Below are positions 1 through 7,200 of a DNA stretch of 9,313 bases, in pieces. The position numbers and the translations under genes were made by a program. The notes under the pieces were generated by a model. It was not told the DNA's origin, did not search any database, and saw nothing but the letters and a program-made list of their open reading frames with translations. The stretch spans positions 1-9,313 of the forward strand of contig PANG01000032.1 of NCBI GenBank assembly GCA_002708345.1. The letters run 5' to 3'. Within the stretch, counting starts at the first letter, position 1, and each line of letters starts with the position of its first letter. This DNA comes from Planctomycetaceae bacterium. Its GTDB lineage: Bacteria; Planctomycetota; Planctomycetia; Pirellulales; Pirellulaceae.

Positions 1-22
1 CCGACTGGACAGCCGTGGCACG

Positions 23-1696
23 CTATTCCGGGGTGAAGTCATTAACCACGGTCATCTGGCGGACCTGGCGGCTATCAGGATCGAGCACTCGCAGCGAGAT
101 CTGGATGCCCCGCAGCAGGAAGGGGTAGGGGGGGGAGGTTTCCCTTTCACTGGCATCGTCGACCGCGGGGTTCTGAAGGTTGGCAGCCAGGAGGGGATCC
201 GGGTTATCCAGCCCGTTGGTTCCCTCATCGGTAACCGCATCCCCATCCTGGTTGATGCCATCGGCCTCGTATTGCACCGACCAGGTGTCGTAGGTGGCAT
301 ACGGGGTGATCCGGTTGAGTTGCGATTTGGCATGCGGTGGGCCTGAGAAAAGGGACGTGACGCCATTTCCGATTCCTCGAATGCGACCATAAAACAGGTC
401 CACGAAGGCACCCTGGCTAACGACCGGCAAATTCAGCATGAACAACGGGTCTCCCGGCGCCAGTGTCTGTTCATCGCCAATATCGTTGGCGTCCTGGTCA
501 AACAGGAGAATCGGGGCACGGGGGTCAAATACCTTCACGTCAAACGCCAGCACATGGGAGATCATGACGTCTTCCCCAAGGCGTATTCCATTGTGGCGAG
601 GAAAGAGTTTCAGGTCATCGCCACGGCCAATCTCGAGCATATCGTCAGTGGTCCCGTTTCCGTCGTCGTCGGTGCCGGCCACGCCCCACTGGCCATCTGG
701 GCCTGGATGGTAGCCGGTATAATTCGGGAAGTTCACCGCCAGCGGCAGATGCCCCACCCGGTTATGTCGCAGGGTCAGGTCGGCCAGCGAGTTGGCTACA
801 TAGAGGCCAGTCACCGGATCGATGTGAACAGAGAGGTCATTGACTTCAAGAAAACTCGCAAGACTTCCCGCGGGGACGTACAGGGCTACCAGGTCATCGG
901 AGCCAGGTGCGCCGAACTTGCCGGTTTCGTTTGCATTCGGTATGCCATCATCACCCGGGTCGGCGATTCCCCATTCACCGTCGAGCCCAGGGTGCCTGTT
1001 CAGGTCCGGGCGAATCAGCAGCACCCTCCGCCGGAGGGTGAATGTCTCCAGGGGAAGTAAGTCCCAGTGGCCGTTCTGGTTGGCGTCGTCCAGTTCTGTC
1101 CACCAGATAATCTCCGCCTCGTTGGACCGGATGGCGACATTCTTGTAGGTACCGACAAACTGGCCTTCCCGGCTGCGTACTGTGAAGGCCACGTAGTCAT
1201 CAAAGTCTCCAAGCATGGAGCGGTCCCGGAGGGAATCGTTGTCGTCGGTTCCCACCCAGCCGAGTTCCGTGAAGTCATCGGTTGTTCCGTTGTTGTCGTC
1301 ATCGGTGCCCGCTGCACCAGGTTGCCCATCGGGACCGAAGTTGAATGAATCGGTGGAAGGGCCCTCCCCGATCTCGGTATAGCCAAGCCCCGCTCCCTCC
1401 AGGGCCCACGCCCGGGCCGGAGCGGTCACGCCAGCCAGGTCATTTTGCAGCCGGTTAGTGATTGTCCGGACCTGGCCAGATATCGTCAGCGTGGCCCGTC
1501 CGTCTGCCACGGCCTCGCCAATCACCTGGAAGGCCTCGACCACACCCAGGATCAGGATCAAGCTAACACTGGTGGAGACCATCATCTCCACCAGTGTGAA
1601 AGCACGCCGGCGGGAAGTGGTACGGGAGCGATAATTCAACGTCTGGATCCCCCCTGGGGGTTGGAAAAAGAAAGAGACTTGTTCAATTGGATTCAT
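23..1696 (-). CDS. Large PilW/GspJ-like pseudopilin with acidic repeat inserts
   Basis: This encodes a 557-residue protein with a type IV prepilin signal. A basic leader ends in SRRRA, followed by FTLVEMM and about 20 hydrophobic residues; the Glu at +5 of the mature protein is present, but the residue before cleavage is Ala, not the usual Gly. The C-terminus (LRGIQISLRVLDPDSRQVRQ, then a VVNDF segment) resembles the end of minor pseudopilins of the PilW/GspJ type. Between them lie several Asp/Gly-rich segments of the DxDxNG kind, including two near-identical copies of GPDGQxGxAGTDDD. Known pseudopilins of this class are about 200 residues, so this one is greatly enlarged. The likely role is an envelope pseudopilus or secretion component, processed by a prepilin peptidase. 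The ATG at 1696 has a GGAG only 2 bases upstream. A TTG at 1639 with a G-rich tract 9 bases upstream would give a more usual 13-residue leader and is a real alternative. Family assignment is inferred from motifs. Confidence 0.82.
   Translation of the reverse strand: MNPIEQVSFFFQPPGGIQTLNYRSRTTSRRRAFTLVEMMVSTSVSLILILGVVEAFQVIGEAVADGRATLTISGQVRTITNRLQNDLAGVTAPARAWALEGAGLGYTEIGEGPSTDSFNFGPDGQPGAAGTDDDNNGTTDDFTELGWVGTDDNDSLRDRSMLGDFDDYVAFTVRSREGQFVGTYKNVAIRSNEAEIIWWTELDDANQNGHWDLLPLETFTLRRRVLLIRPDLNRHPGLDGEWGIADPGDDGIPNANETGKFGAPGSDDLVALYVPAGSLASFLEVNDLSVHIDPVTGLYVANSLADLTLRHNRVGHLPLAVNFPNYTGYHPGPDGQWGVAGTDDDGNGTTDDMLEIGRGDDLKLFPRHNGIRLGEDVMISHVLAFDVKVFDPRAPILLFDQDANDIGDEQTLAPGDPLFMLNLPVVSQGAFVDLFYGRIRGIGNGVTSLFSGPPHAKSQLNRITPYATYDTWSVQYEADGINQDGDAVTDEGTNGLDNPDPLLAANLQNPAVDDASERETSPPYPFLLRGIQISLRVLDPDSRQVRQMTVVNDFTPE
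641..703 (-). repeat. Asp-rich repeat copy 2 in the pseudopilin
   Basis: This encodes GPDGQWGVAGTDDD then GNGTTDD, followed by MLEIGRGDD. It differs from copy 1 at only three or so residues over 21, although the copies are about 210 residues apart. A further acidic segment (DGINQDGDAVTDEG) lies closer to the C-terminus. Confidence 0.75.
944..988 (-). repeat. Degenerate Asp-rich repeat copy in the pseudopilin
   Basis: This encodes GLDGEWGIADPGDDGI, which keeps the G(P/L)DG(Q/E)WG(V/I)A start of the other two copies and then diverges. It continues into NANETGKFGAPGSDD, echoing the G-(x)-G(T/S)DD end seen after copy 1. The spacing between copies is irregular, so this is not a simple tandem array. 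Confidence 0.6.
1274..1336 (-). repeat. Asp-rich repeat copy 1 in the pseudopilin
   Basis: This encodes a 21-residue unit, GPDGQ.G.AGTDDD.NGTTDD with dots for positions that differ between copies, followed by FTELGWVGTDD. It matches the unit at 641-703 at nearly every position. Alternating Asp with Gly/Asn looks like calcium-binding loops of the thrombospondin type 3 or dockerin kind, but metal binding is an inference. Confidence 0.75.
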
Positions 1697-1746
1697 GACT
1701 CCGCTTGTTGTCAAGTTGAGCTGCCTGAACCGGCACTTTTTTGTCA

Positions 1747-1768
1747 GGGCGAGAGACCACTCTCGTTC
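1747..1768 (+). repeat. Inverted repeat, short hairpin
   Basis: CGAGAG at 1750-1755 pairs with CTCTCG at 1760-1765 around an ACCA loop. In plus-strand RNA the stem extends to 9 pairs through two G-U pairs and one G-C pair. No U-run follows, so it is unlikely to be an intrinsic terminator. It could be an operator or an RNA leader element. Confidence 0.45.
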
Positions 1769-1793
1769 ACCGGATCTGGCAGGGAAACAGGCA

Positions 1794-1821
1794 TCGGCAG
1801 CTACCAGAGAGCAGCTGCCGA
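1794..1821. repeat. 9-bp perfect inverted repeat
   Basis: TCGGCAGCT at 1794-1802 and AGCTGCCGA at 1813-1821 are perfect reverse complements separated by 10 bases. The element lies between divergent genes and has no U-run on either side, so a protein-binding site shared by both promoters, or a leader hairpin, is more likely than a terminator. Confidence 0.6.
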
Positions 1822-1907
1822 GCGACAAAGTGAGCCGGACAATTAGTTTGATAGTGAGAGCCCCGGACGTTTGTGGTTAGAATACCGCCTGGAAAAAGTC
1901 CCCATCC

Positions 1908-1912
1908 AGGGA
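1908..1912 (+). promoter_or_regulatory. Ribosome binding site fixing the start at 1919
   Basis: AGGGA lies 6 bases before the ATG at 1919 and directly abuts the in-frame ATG at 1913. The spacing favours 1919, giving a protein beginning MKRQ. Confidence 0.6.
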
Positions 1913-1918
1913 ATGTAT

Positions 1919-2950
1919 ATGAAACGTCAGGCCGGCACGGCAAAACAGTTTTTAGACAGTTCCCAGCGATCCGGCATCACCCGGGTCGAGGTGGTAATTA
2001 TCGTGGTGGTGCTGCTGCTTGGCCTTGGTTTTCTCTTTCCCTTGATCCTCCAGCAACGGGCCGAGTCGCGGATCCTGTTCTGTGAAAAACGCCAGGTGGA
2101 GATCTATTTCGCCAACCGTCGCTTTGACGAGCTGGCGGGTGAGTTCCCTTCTTACCGGGTCAACGTGGCTGGTCCGGGAGTTGAGCCAGAGTACGCCAGC
2201 TGGGCCTACGCGCTACTGCCCTTTCTCAGCCTCTTCCACGTTGCTGTTGATCCAGGCGATGACCCGGCCAGCGACCAGCGACTTGGGCCCTGGGCAGAAA
2301 TCCACGAAAAGTTCGGCATCGGTGCCACCGCCGTGGAGCGGCAGAAGCTTAGCGAACAGTACGTGCCCGACCTGGTCTGCCCGCAGGATCCGCCGCCTGG
2401 GCTGGACGCTGGTCCGAGACGCAGCTGGCTCTCCTATGTTGTCAACACCGGTCTTGCCGATCTTCCCGTGGCCGAACGCCAGGGACCGGAGCTGCCGGCA
2501 GACTGGCCAGCCAACGGGGTTTTCATCGACCGCTTTGATCCGGGCTCGGTCCTGCTTCCGGTCGTTTCCCAGGAATCCCTGGAGGCCGGGGACGGACTGG
2601 AACACACGATTCTGCTCAGCGAGAACCTCGATTCTGGCGACTGGACAGATCACCAGGAAAACCGTATCGGGTTTCTCTGGATAGCGGACCAGGCTGGCTG
2701 GGGAAAGCCGCTGCTGGGGATCAACCAGCAGGGCGGCCAGCAGCAGGGACGCGGCCGGCTTGCATTCGCCAGGCCCTCGAGCCGGCATCCAGGAGGGGTA
2801 CTGGCAGTCTATGCCAGTGGCCGCTCCGTGTTTCTCGATGAGCAGATCGATTACCGGGTCTATACCTACCTGATGACCTCTGATGGCAGCCAGCTGAAGC
2901 GACCGGGGTTCGAGGAAGCTCTTGCCCGGCAGGGCGATGCCAGCGAGTGA
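1919..2950 (+). CDS. DUF1559 family (H-X9-DG class) pseudopilin
   Basis: This is a 343-residue protein. A short basic leader ends at Gly19, followed by ITRVEVV and a long hydrophobic helix ending FPLILQQRAESR. Cleavage after Gly19 puts Glu24 at the +5 position typical of prepilins. The body shows features of planctomycete DUF1559 proteins: ASWAYALLPFL (about 93-103), the VCPQDPPP segment (153-160), SWLSYVVNTG (169-178), TILLSENLDSG.WTD (230-244) and, near the C-terminus, RPSSRHPGGV. The family's H-X9-DG signature is present as His290, nine residues, then Ser300-Gly301, so the usual Asp is replaced. The function of the family is not established; the members are thought to be pseudopilins or pilin-like surface proteins processed by prepilin peptidase. 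The gene diverges from the larger pseudopilin and converges with the epimerase gene 10 bases away; no terminator is seen between them. Confidence 0.88.
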   Translation: MKRQAGTAKQFLDSSQRSGITRVEVVIIVVVLLLGLGFLFPLILQQRAESRILFCEKRQVEIYFANRRFDELAGEFPSYRVNVAGPGVEPEYASWAYALLPFLSLFHVAVDPGDDPASDQRLGPWAEIHEKFGIGATAVERQKLSEQYVPDLVCPQDPPPGLDAGPRRSWLSYVVNTGLADLPVAERQGPELPADWPANGVFIDRFDPGSVLLPVVSQESLEAGDGLEHTILLSENLDSGDWTDHQENRIGFLWIADQAGWGKPLLGINQQGGQQQGRGRLAFARPSSRHPGGVLAVYASGRSVFLDEQIDYRVYTYLMTSDGSQLKRPGFEEALARQGDASE

Positions 2951-2960
2951 AAACCGTGGC

Positions 2961-3944
2961 CTAGCTTCCCTGCCGGCTGGCAGCGATCACGTCACGCACG
3001 ATGGACTCCAGGTCGTGCTTGATCGGGTCGTCAATCAGGGATCGCAGGCGTGCCAGGTCTGGGACACGTCGCCGGATGTCCTCGAAGTCTGCATCGTAGG
3101 CATCCATGTAACTCTGGAAGGTAATCTCTGCCTCGCTTCCGGCCAGCTCGACAACCAATTCTGCCAGGCCCAGGATCGAAACGGGCTGGTCACTGCCAAT
3201 GTTGACAACCTGCCCGAGTGCGTCGTCGGTTTCCATCAGTGCCAGCACGCCGCGGATCACGTCGTCGACATGGGCAAAGCAGCGAACCTGTTGTCCGTCG
3301 TCGTGAACCACCAGCGGCTTTCCGGCGACGGCTGCTTCCACGAAACGGGGCAGGACCATGCCATAGGATCCGCTCTGCCGGGGTCCGACCACGTTGAAAA
3401 AACGACCGATCACGATCGGCAGCTGGTACTGTCTCCAGCAGGCGAGTGCCAGGAACTCGTCGATCGCCTTGGATGCCCCGTAGGACCAGCGCGGCCGGGT
3501 GGTTGCACCCAGCACCAGGTCATCTTCCTCGCACCAGGTCTCCTTGGGGTTCTTGCCGTAGACCTCGCTGGTACTGGCAAAAAAAGTGCGGACCGTTTCA
3601 CCCCGTTCATGACGCTTACGGGCCTCGGCCAGAATCAACTGCGTGGGGTGGATGTTCCGCTGAATGGTCTCGATTGGCTGGCGGGCGATAAGTGCCACTC
3701 CGACCGCCGCGGCCAGGTGGTAGACCTGGTCCTGCCCGGCGACAAGCTGCTCGACCAGGCTGGCATCCTCGACTGTCCCCTCCACGAAACTAAGCTGCGG
3801 GTGATCAAGGATTGCCGAGAGGTTTCCCATCGCACCGGTGGAGACATCATCCACCACGGTGACGCTGTCGCCCCGGGCAAGCAGTGCTTCGGCCAGGTGG
3901 GAGCCGATAAATCCGGCTCCACCAGTAACGAGTGATTTTCTCAC
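2961..3944 (-). CDS. NAD-dependent nucleotide-sugar epimerase/decarboxylase (extended SDR)
   Basis: This 327-residue cytoplasmic enzyme is a full-length extended short-chain dehydrogenase. The N-terminal Rossmann motif TGGAGFIGS (7-15) and the acidic pair D32-D33 ending the second strand indicate NAD(H) use. The catalytic Tyr-x3-Lys is YGASK (155-159), with STSEVYG at 124-130, and RFFNVVGPRQ (181-190) is the usual substrate-side motif. The TSE triplet with Glu127, the PRWSY context and the late RRRVPD (291-296) resemble UDP-glucuronate decarboxylases and the ArnA decarboxylase domain, in which a Glu and an Arg at these places take part in catalysis. A UDP-glucose/UDP-GlcNAc 4-epimerase remains possible. 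The product would be a nucleotide sugar for surface polysaccharide. The start is GTG with GAGGAG 9 bases upstream. No glycosyltransferase or other sugar gene is nearby. Confidence 0.9.
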   Translation of the reverse strand: MRKSLVTGGAGFIGSHLAEALLARGDSVTVVDDVSTGAMGNLSAILDHPQLSFVEGTVEDASLVEQLVAGQDQVYHLAAAVGVALIARQPIETIQRNIHPTQLILAEARKRHERGETVRTFFASTSEVYGKNPKETWCEEDDLVLGATTRPRWSYGASKAIDEFLALACWRQYQLPIVIGRFFNVVGPRQSGSYGMVLPRFVEAAVAGKPLVVHDDGQQVRCFAHVDDVIRGVLALMETDDALGQVVNIGSDQPVSILGLAELVVELAGSEAEITFQSYMDAYDADFEDIRRRVPDLARLRSLIDDPIKHDLESIVRDVIAASRQGS

Positions 3945-3953
3945 CGGCCAGAT

Positions 3954-3959
3954 CTCCTC
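3954..3959 (-). promoter_or_regulatory. Ribosome binding site for the GTG start at 3944
   Basis: On the minus strand GAGGAG precedes the GTG at 3944 by 9 bases. There is no in-frame ATG close by that opens directly onto the Rossmann strand, so this site supports a GTG start. Confidence 0.65.
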
Positions 3960-4074
3960 AGCGATCGGAAGGAAGGGAATATGGAATGGCCTTGTCTACG
4001 TGGAAGCAGGCCAGACGGATCGGAGAATTTTCGACACGTCCACGCTAAATTCATCGGCTTTCTGAGAGAATCAA

Positions 4075-4104
4075 TTGGAAACTTCCTTGTCAAACCGGAA
4101 TAAT
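4075..4104 (+). promoter_or_regulatory. Candidate sigma-70-like promoter of the TPR-exbB-exbD operon
   Basis: TTGGAA at 4075-4080 matches the -35 consensus at four of six bases. AATAAT at 4099-4104 matches the -10 consensus at five of six, with an 18-base spacer. Transcription would start near 4111, giving a leader of about 105 bases. This is a consensus reading only; planctomycete promoters are poorly defined. Confidence 0.35.
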
Positions 4105-4124
4105 CGTTGTGGAGTACCACGACG
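4105..4124. repeat. 20-bp dyad next to the promoter, possible operator or leader hairpin
   Basis: CGTTGTGG, loop AGTA, then CCACGACG form an 8-pair stem with one G-U pair and a tetraloop. The dyad immediately follows the predicted -10 and covers the predicted transcription start, a position typical of a repressor site. It could alternatively be an RNA hairpin if transcription starts further upstream. Confidence 0.45.
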
Positions 4125-4217
4125 CGGATGGCAGGTTGTTTCCTCATTTTCCGGCAGCCGGTAAACTGGGGGCGACGAGATGTGCTGTTCTGGAACAGAA
4201 CCAAACCATGGAATCCC

Positions 4218-7200
4218 ATGATGATCACACAAACCACACGATTTAGTTGGTCCCGTGCCGTTTTCCTTTGCCTGATCGGCATGCTGGGCATGTCGGTAAC
4301 TGCTTTCCTGCCGCCGCTGGTGAGTGGGCAGGAGAAAAAGGCAGAGGAAAAATCGGACCCCAAGGCAGTGGCGATTTATGGCGATGCCGCCAGCTTTCAG
4401 AACAAGAAGCTCTATGACATCGCCATCGAGGAATGGCAGCGGTTGCTGAAGACCTACCCTGCCGATCCACTTGCAAGGAAGGGCCAGTTTTACCTGGGTG
4501 TCTGCCTGATGCAGCAAAAACAGTACAGCGAGGCGGCCACCTCCTTTGAACTGACGGTCACCAAGTACAAACCCTTTGAATCCACCGAGGAAGCTTACTA
4601 TCAGCTCGGCTGGTGCCGTTTCACGGTTGCAGGAGATAAGCAGGGGGATGACAAGTCTGCCCTGCTGACAGATTCCATCACCTCGTTTACCGAGGGAATC
4701 ACGAAATATCCCAAGGGTCCCTTTGCTGATGATGCGCTTTATTTCCGTGGTGAATCCCACTACAAGCTGGGCAACCGGGACGAGGCAATTAGCAGTTACC
4801 AGCAACTGGTAGACAACCATCCCAAGTCCAACATGCGCAATAGTGGGCTCTATGCCCTGGGAGTGACTTACGAGGAACTCAAAAAGGACGAGGATGCTGC
4901 CAGGATTTATGATCTTTTCCTGGAGGAGTTTCCCGAGGACGGCCTGGCAGCCGAGATCCAGCTGCGCAAGGCTGACACGGTCCTGCGGGGTGGAAATGTC
5001 GAACAGGCGGAAAAACTGTTCTCAGCGATGGTTGCCTTGGAGGGTTTTCCCCAGCTGGATTTTGCCCTCTACCGCCAGGCTGGCTGCCTGGCAAGCCTGA
5101 AGCGGCACGAGGATGCGGCTGCTGCCTATGCCACACTGGTCGAGTCGCATGAGAATTCTCGCTTTGTGGCCGATGCCCGGCTCTCAGTGGGGCGCTGTTT
5201 TTTCAATGCCAAGAAGAACGAGCCAGCCCTGGAGTGGTTCCAGAAGGTGATTGCCCTGAAGGGAGAGGAGACGGCCGAGGCGGCACACTGGGCCAGCCGT
5301 ATCCAGCTGGGTGCCAAGCAGTTTGACGCGGTGCTGGAGTTGACCACACTGGCGCTCCCGCTGGCGGCCGAGAGTTCCTTCCTGCCAGAGCTGCTTGTCG
5401 ATCGCGCGGATGCGATGTTCGAAAAAGGGGACAAGCAGGAGGCGCTCAAGAACTACCTCGAGGTGGTGGAGAAACATGCTGAAAGCTCGCCCGCTCCGCA
5501 GGCACTTTACAACGCGACCTTCACCCTGCTGGACCTTGATCAACATGCAGAGACTGTGACCCGGGCGACCGCTTTCCTGGAAAAGTACAAGGAAAGTGCC
5601 CTGCGTCCGGATATCCGCTACCTGCTTGGAGAGGCGTTAGTGCAGCAGGAGAAGATGCCCGCGGCGGAAAGTACCTTCCGGCAACTGCTGAAAGATCACG
5701 CCGGCCATTCCCAGTATTCCCAGTGGCAATTGAGACTCTCCTCGATCCTCTACATGCAAATGAAATACGACGAGACCGTCAGTTTTACCTCGGGCATCCT
5801 GGAGAAGCTGGCCGGTCCCCAGGAAAAGGGGCAGGCACACTTCCTCGTCGGCTCGGCACATTTTTTCCAGGACAAGTTTGCCGAGGCGGCGACATCGCTG
5901 TCAGCGTCCCTCGAGGTCGCTCCCAAGGGTGGACAGGCGGACGAGGCACTCCTTTACCTGGCGAGATCCCAGTTCAAGCAGGACAAGCTGGCTGAATCGC
6001 GGACAACCCTTGAACGGCTTCTGGCTGATTTCCCCAAGGGCCGCTTCCAGGGCCAGGCCTACTACCGGCTGGGAGAATGCCTGGATGCGGAGAAGAAGCC
6101 AGCCGAGGCAGTCAAGCAATACGACTTGCTGTTGGCCAGCGTTCCCGAATCTCCCTACGTTCCTTATGCCCTCTACAACAAGGGTTATGATCTGCTGGGG
6201 CTTGAGAAGATCGATGAGGCAGCTGCTGTTCTTGCTGACCTTGTGAAGCGATTTCCGGAGCATGAGATCAAGAAGGCAGCGGTGATTGCCCAGGCAGAGA
6301 CAGTTTACCGTCGTGGCCGAGGGCAACTGGATGATGATAAGTACGAGGAGGCAATTGTATCGCTCAAGGGACTCCATGATGCTTATCCAGATTTCCCTCG
6401 CCTCGATGCCGTTCTTTACGATCTTGGCTGGGCCTACCTGGGTGCCGGCAAACAGGACGAGGCGGTTGAAGTCTTCGTGCGGATTACGAAGGATCACAAG
6501 GAGAGCAGTTTTGTTGCGGATGCTCACTACCGGATTGGAGAAAACCAGTACGACGATGACAAGTTCGGCGAGGCGCTGGCGAGCTATGCCCTTGCCCTGG
6601 AAAGCACGCCAGTTGCGGAGATCCGCGAGGCGATCCTGCACAAGACAGGCTGGGCCCATTACAAGGTTGATGATTTCGCCAAGGCGCAGGAGAGTTTCCA
6701 GCTCCAGGTGAACGACTTTGGCGAGGGATCTTTTGCCAACGACGGGCGATTCATGCTGGCAGAGTGCGAGTTCAAGCTGGGCAAGTGGGAACAGGCCCTG
6801 GCTCTGTACAAGCCACTTGTTGAAGTGAAATTGTCTGGTGACCAGTTTTCCGTGCTGGTTCTTTTACATGGCGGCCAGGCGGCCAGGCAATTGAAACAGT
6901 GGGACGAGAGCCTGGGGCTGGTCAACCAGGTGATCGAAAACCACAAGGACTCGATCTACCTTCCCCAGGCCCAGCTGACCGTAGGGCGGGCTTACTATGG
7001 CAAGAAAGAATATGACAAGGCAAACGAGTTATTTGAAATCGTGGCGACCGGTTCCCGAAATGCCACCGGTGCCGAGGCCCGTTTCCACATGGGGGCGGTT
7101 TGCTTTGTGCAGAAAGAGCATGCCAACGCGGTCCGGCAGTACCAGCGAGTGATGTTCGGTTTTGGCGCGGAAAAAGCACTTGCGGAAGTCAAGAAGTTCC

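Larger units (their letters stand above)
1697..1918. other. Divergent intergenic region between two pseudopilin genes
   Basis: This 222-base region separates the oppositely oriented pseudopilin genes. It contains two inverted repeats, listed separately. A TAGAAT at 1878-1883 could be a -10 element for the plus-strand gene, but no good -35 lies upstream of it. On the minus strand a TTGACA (1709-1714) is too close to the ATG to act as a normal -35. Both reading frames can be extended into the region using TTG starts, but the upstream extensions look non-coding and lack ribosome binding sites. Confidence 0.6.
3945..4217. other. Divergent intergenic region, epimerase to TPR operon
   Basis: This 273-base region lies between the minus-strand epimerase gene and the plus-strand TPR gene. 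It holds a candidate plus-strand promoter and a 20-bp dyad, listed separately. A weaker inverted repeat, TGGCCT at 3987-3992 and AGGCCA at 4008-4013, has a 15-base spacer. The TPR frame can be opened as far as a TTG at 4107, but that extension precedes a clear signal peptide and has no supporting features. No convincing minus-strand promoter is seen. Confidence 0.55.

Noticed and set aside
554..1060. A 168-codon plus-strand frame inside the large pseudopilin gene
   Set aside because: The minus-strand product has clear prepilin features. This frame is its reverse shadow, rich in residues produced by the complementary Asp/Gly codons.
1649..1660. CCCCCCTGGGGG palindromic tract near the pseudopilin start
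   Set aside because: It makes only a short stem and is explained by the Pro-Pro-Gly-Gly codons of the leader if the ATG at 1696 is used. Its possible role as a ribosome binding site for a TTG start is noted with the gene.
1709..1714. Minus-strand TTGACA as a -35 element for the pseudopilin gene
   Set aside because: It is 12 bases from the ATG at 1696, leaving no room for a -10 and leader. It would only matter if the TTG at 1639 were the start, and no good -10 follows.
1737..1742. T-run that might end an intrinsic terminator on the plus strand
   Set aside because: Only a 4-pair stem (TGCC/GGCA at 1722-1735) precedes it, and no plus-strand gene ends here.
2922..3935. A 337-codon open frame on the plus strand opposite the epimerase gene
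   Set aside because: It is antisense to a gene with intact Rossmann and YxxxK motifs, and its translation has no recognisable domain.
5901..6659. A 252-codon minus-strand frame opposite the TPR gene
   Set aside because: The plus-strand frame shows regular TPR units throughout, and the antisense product shows no domain.
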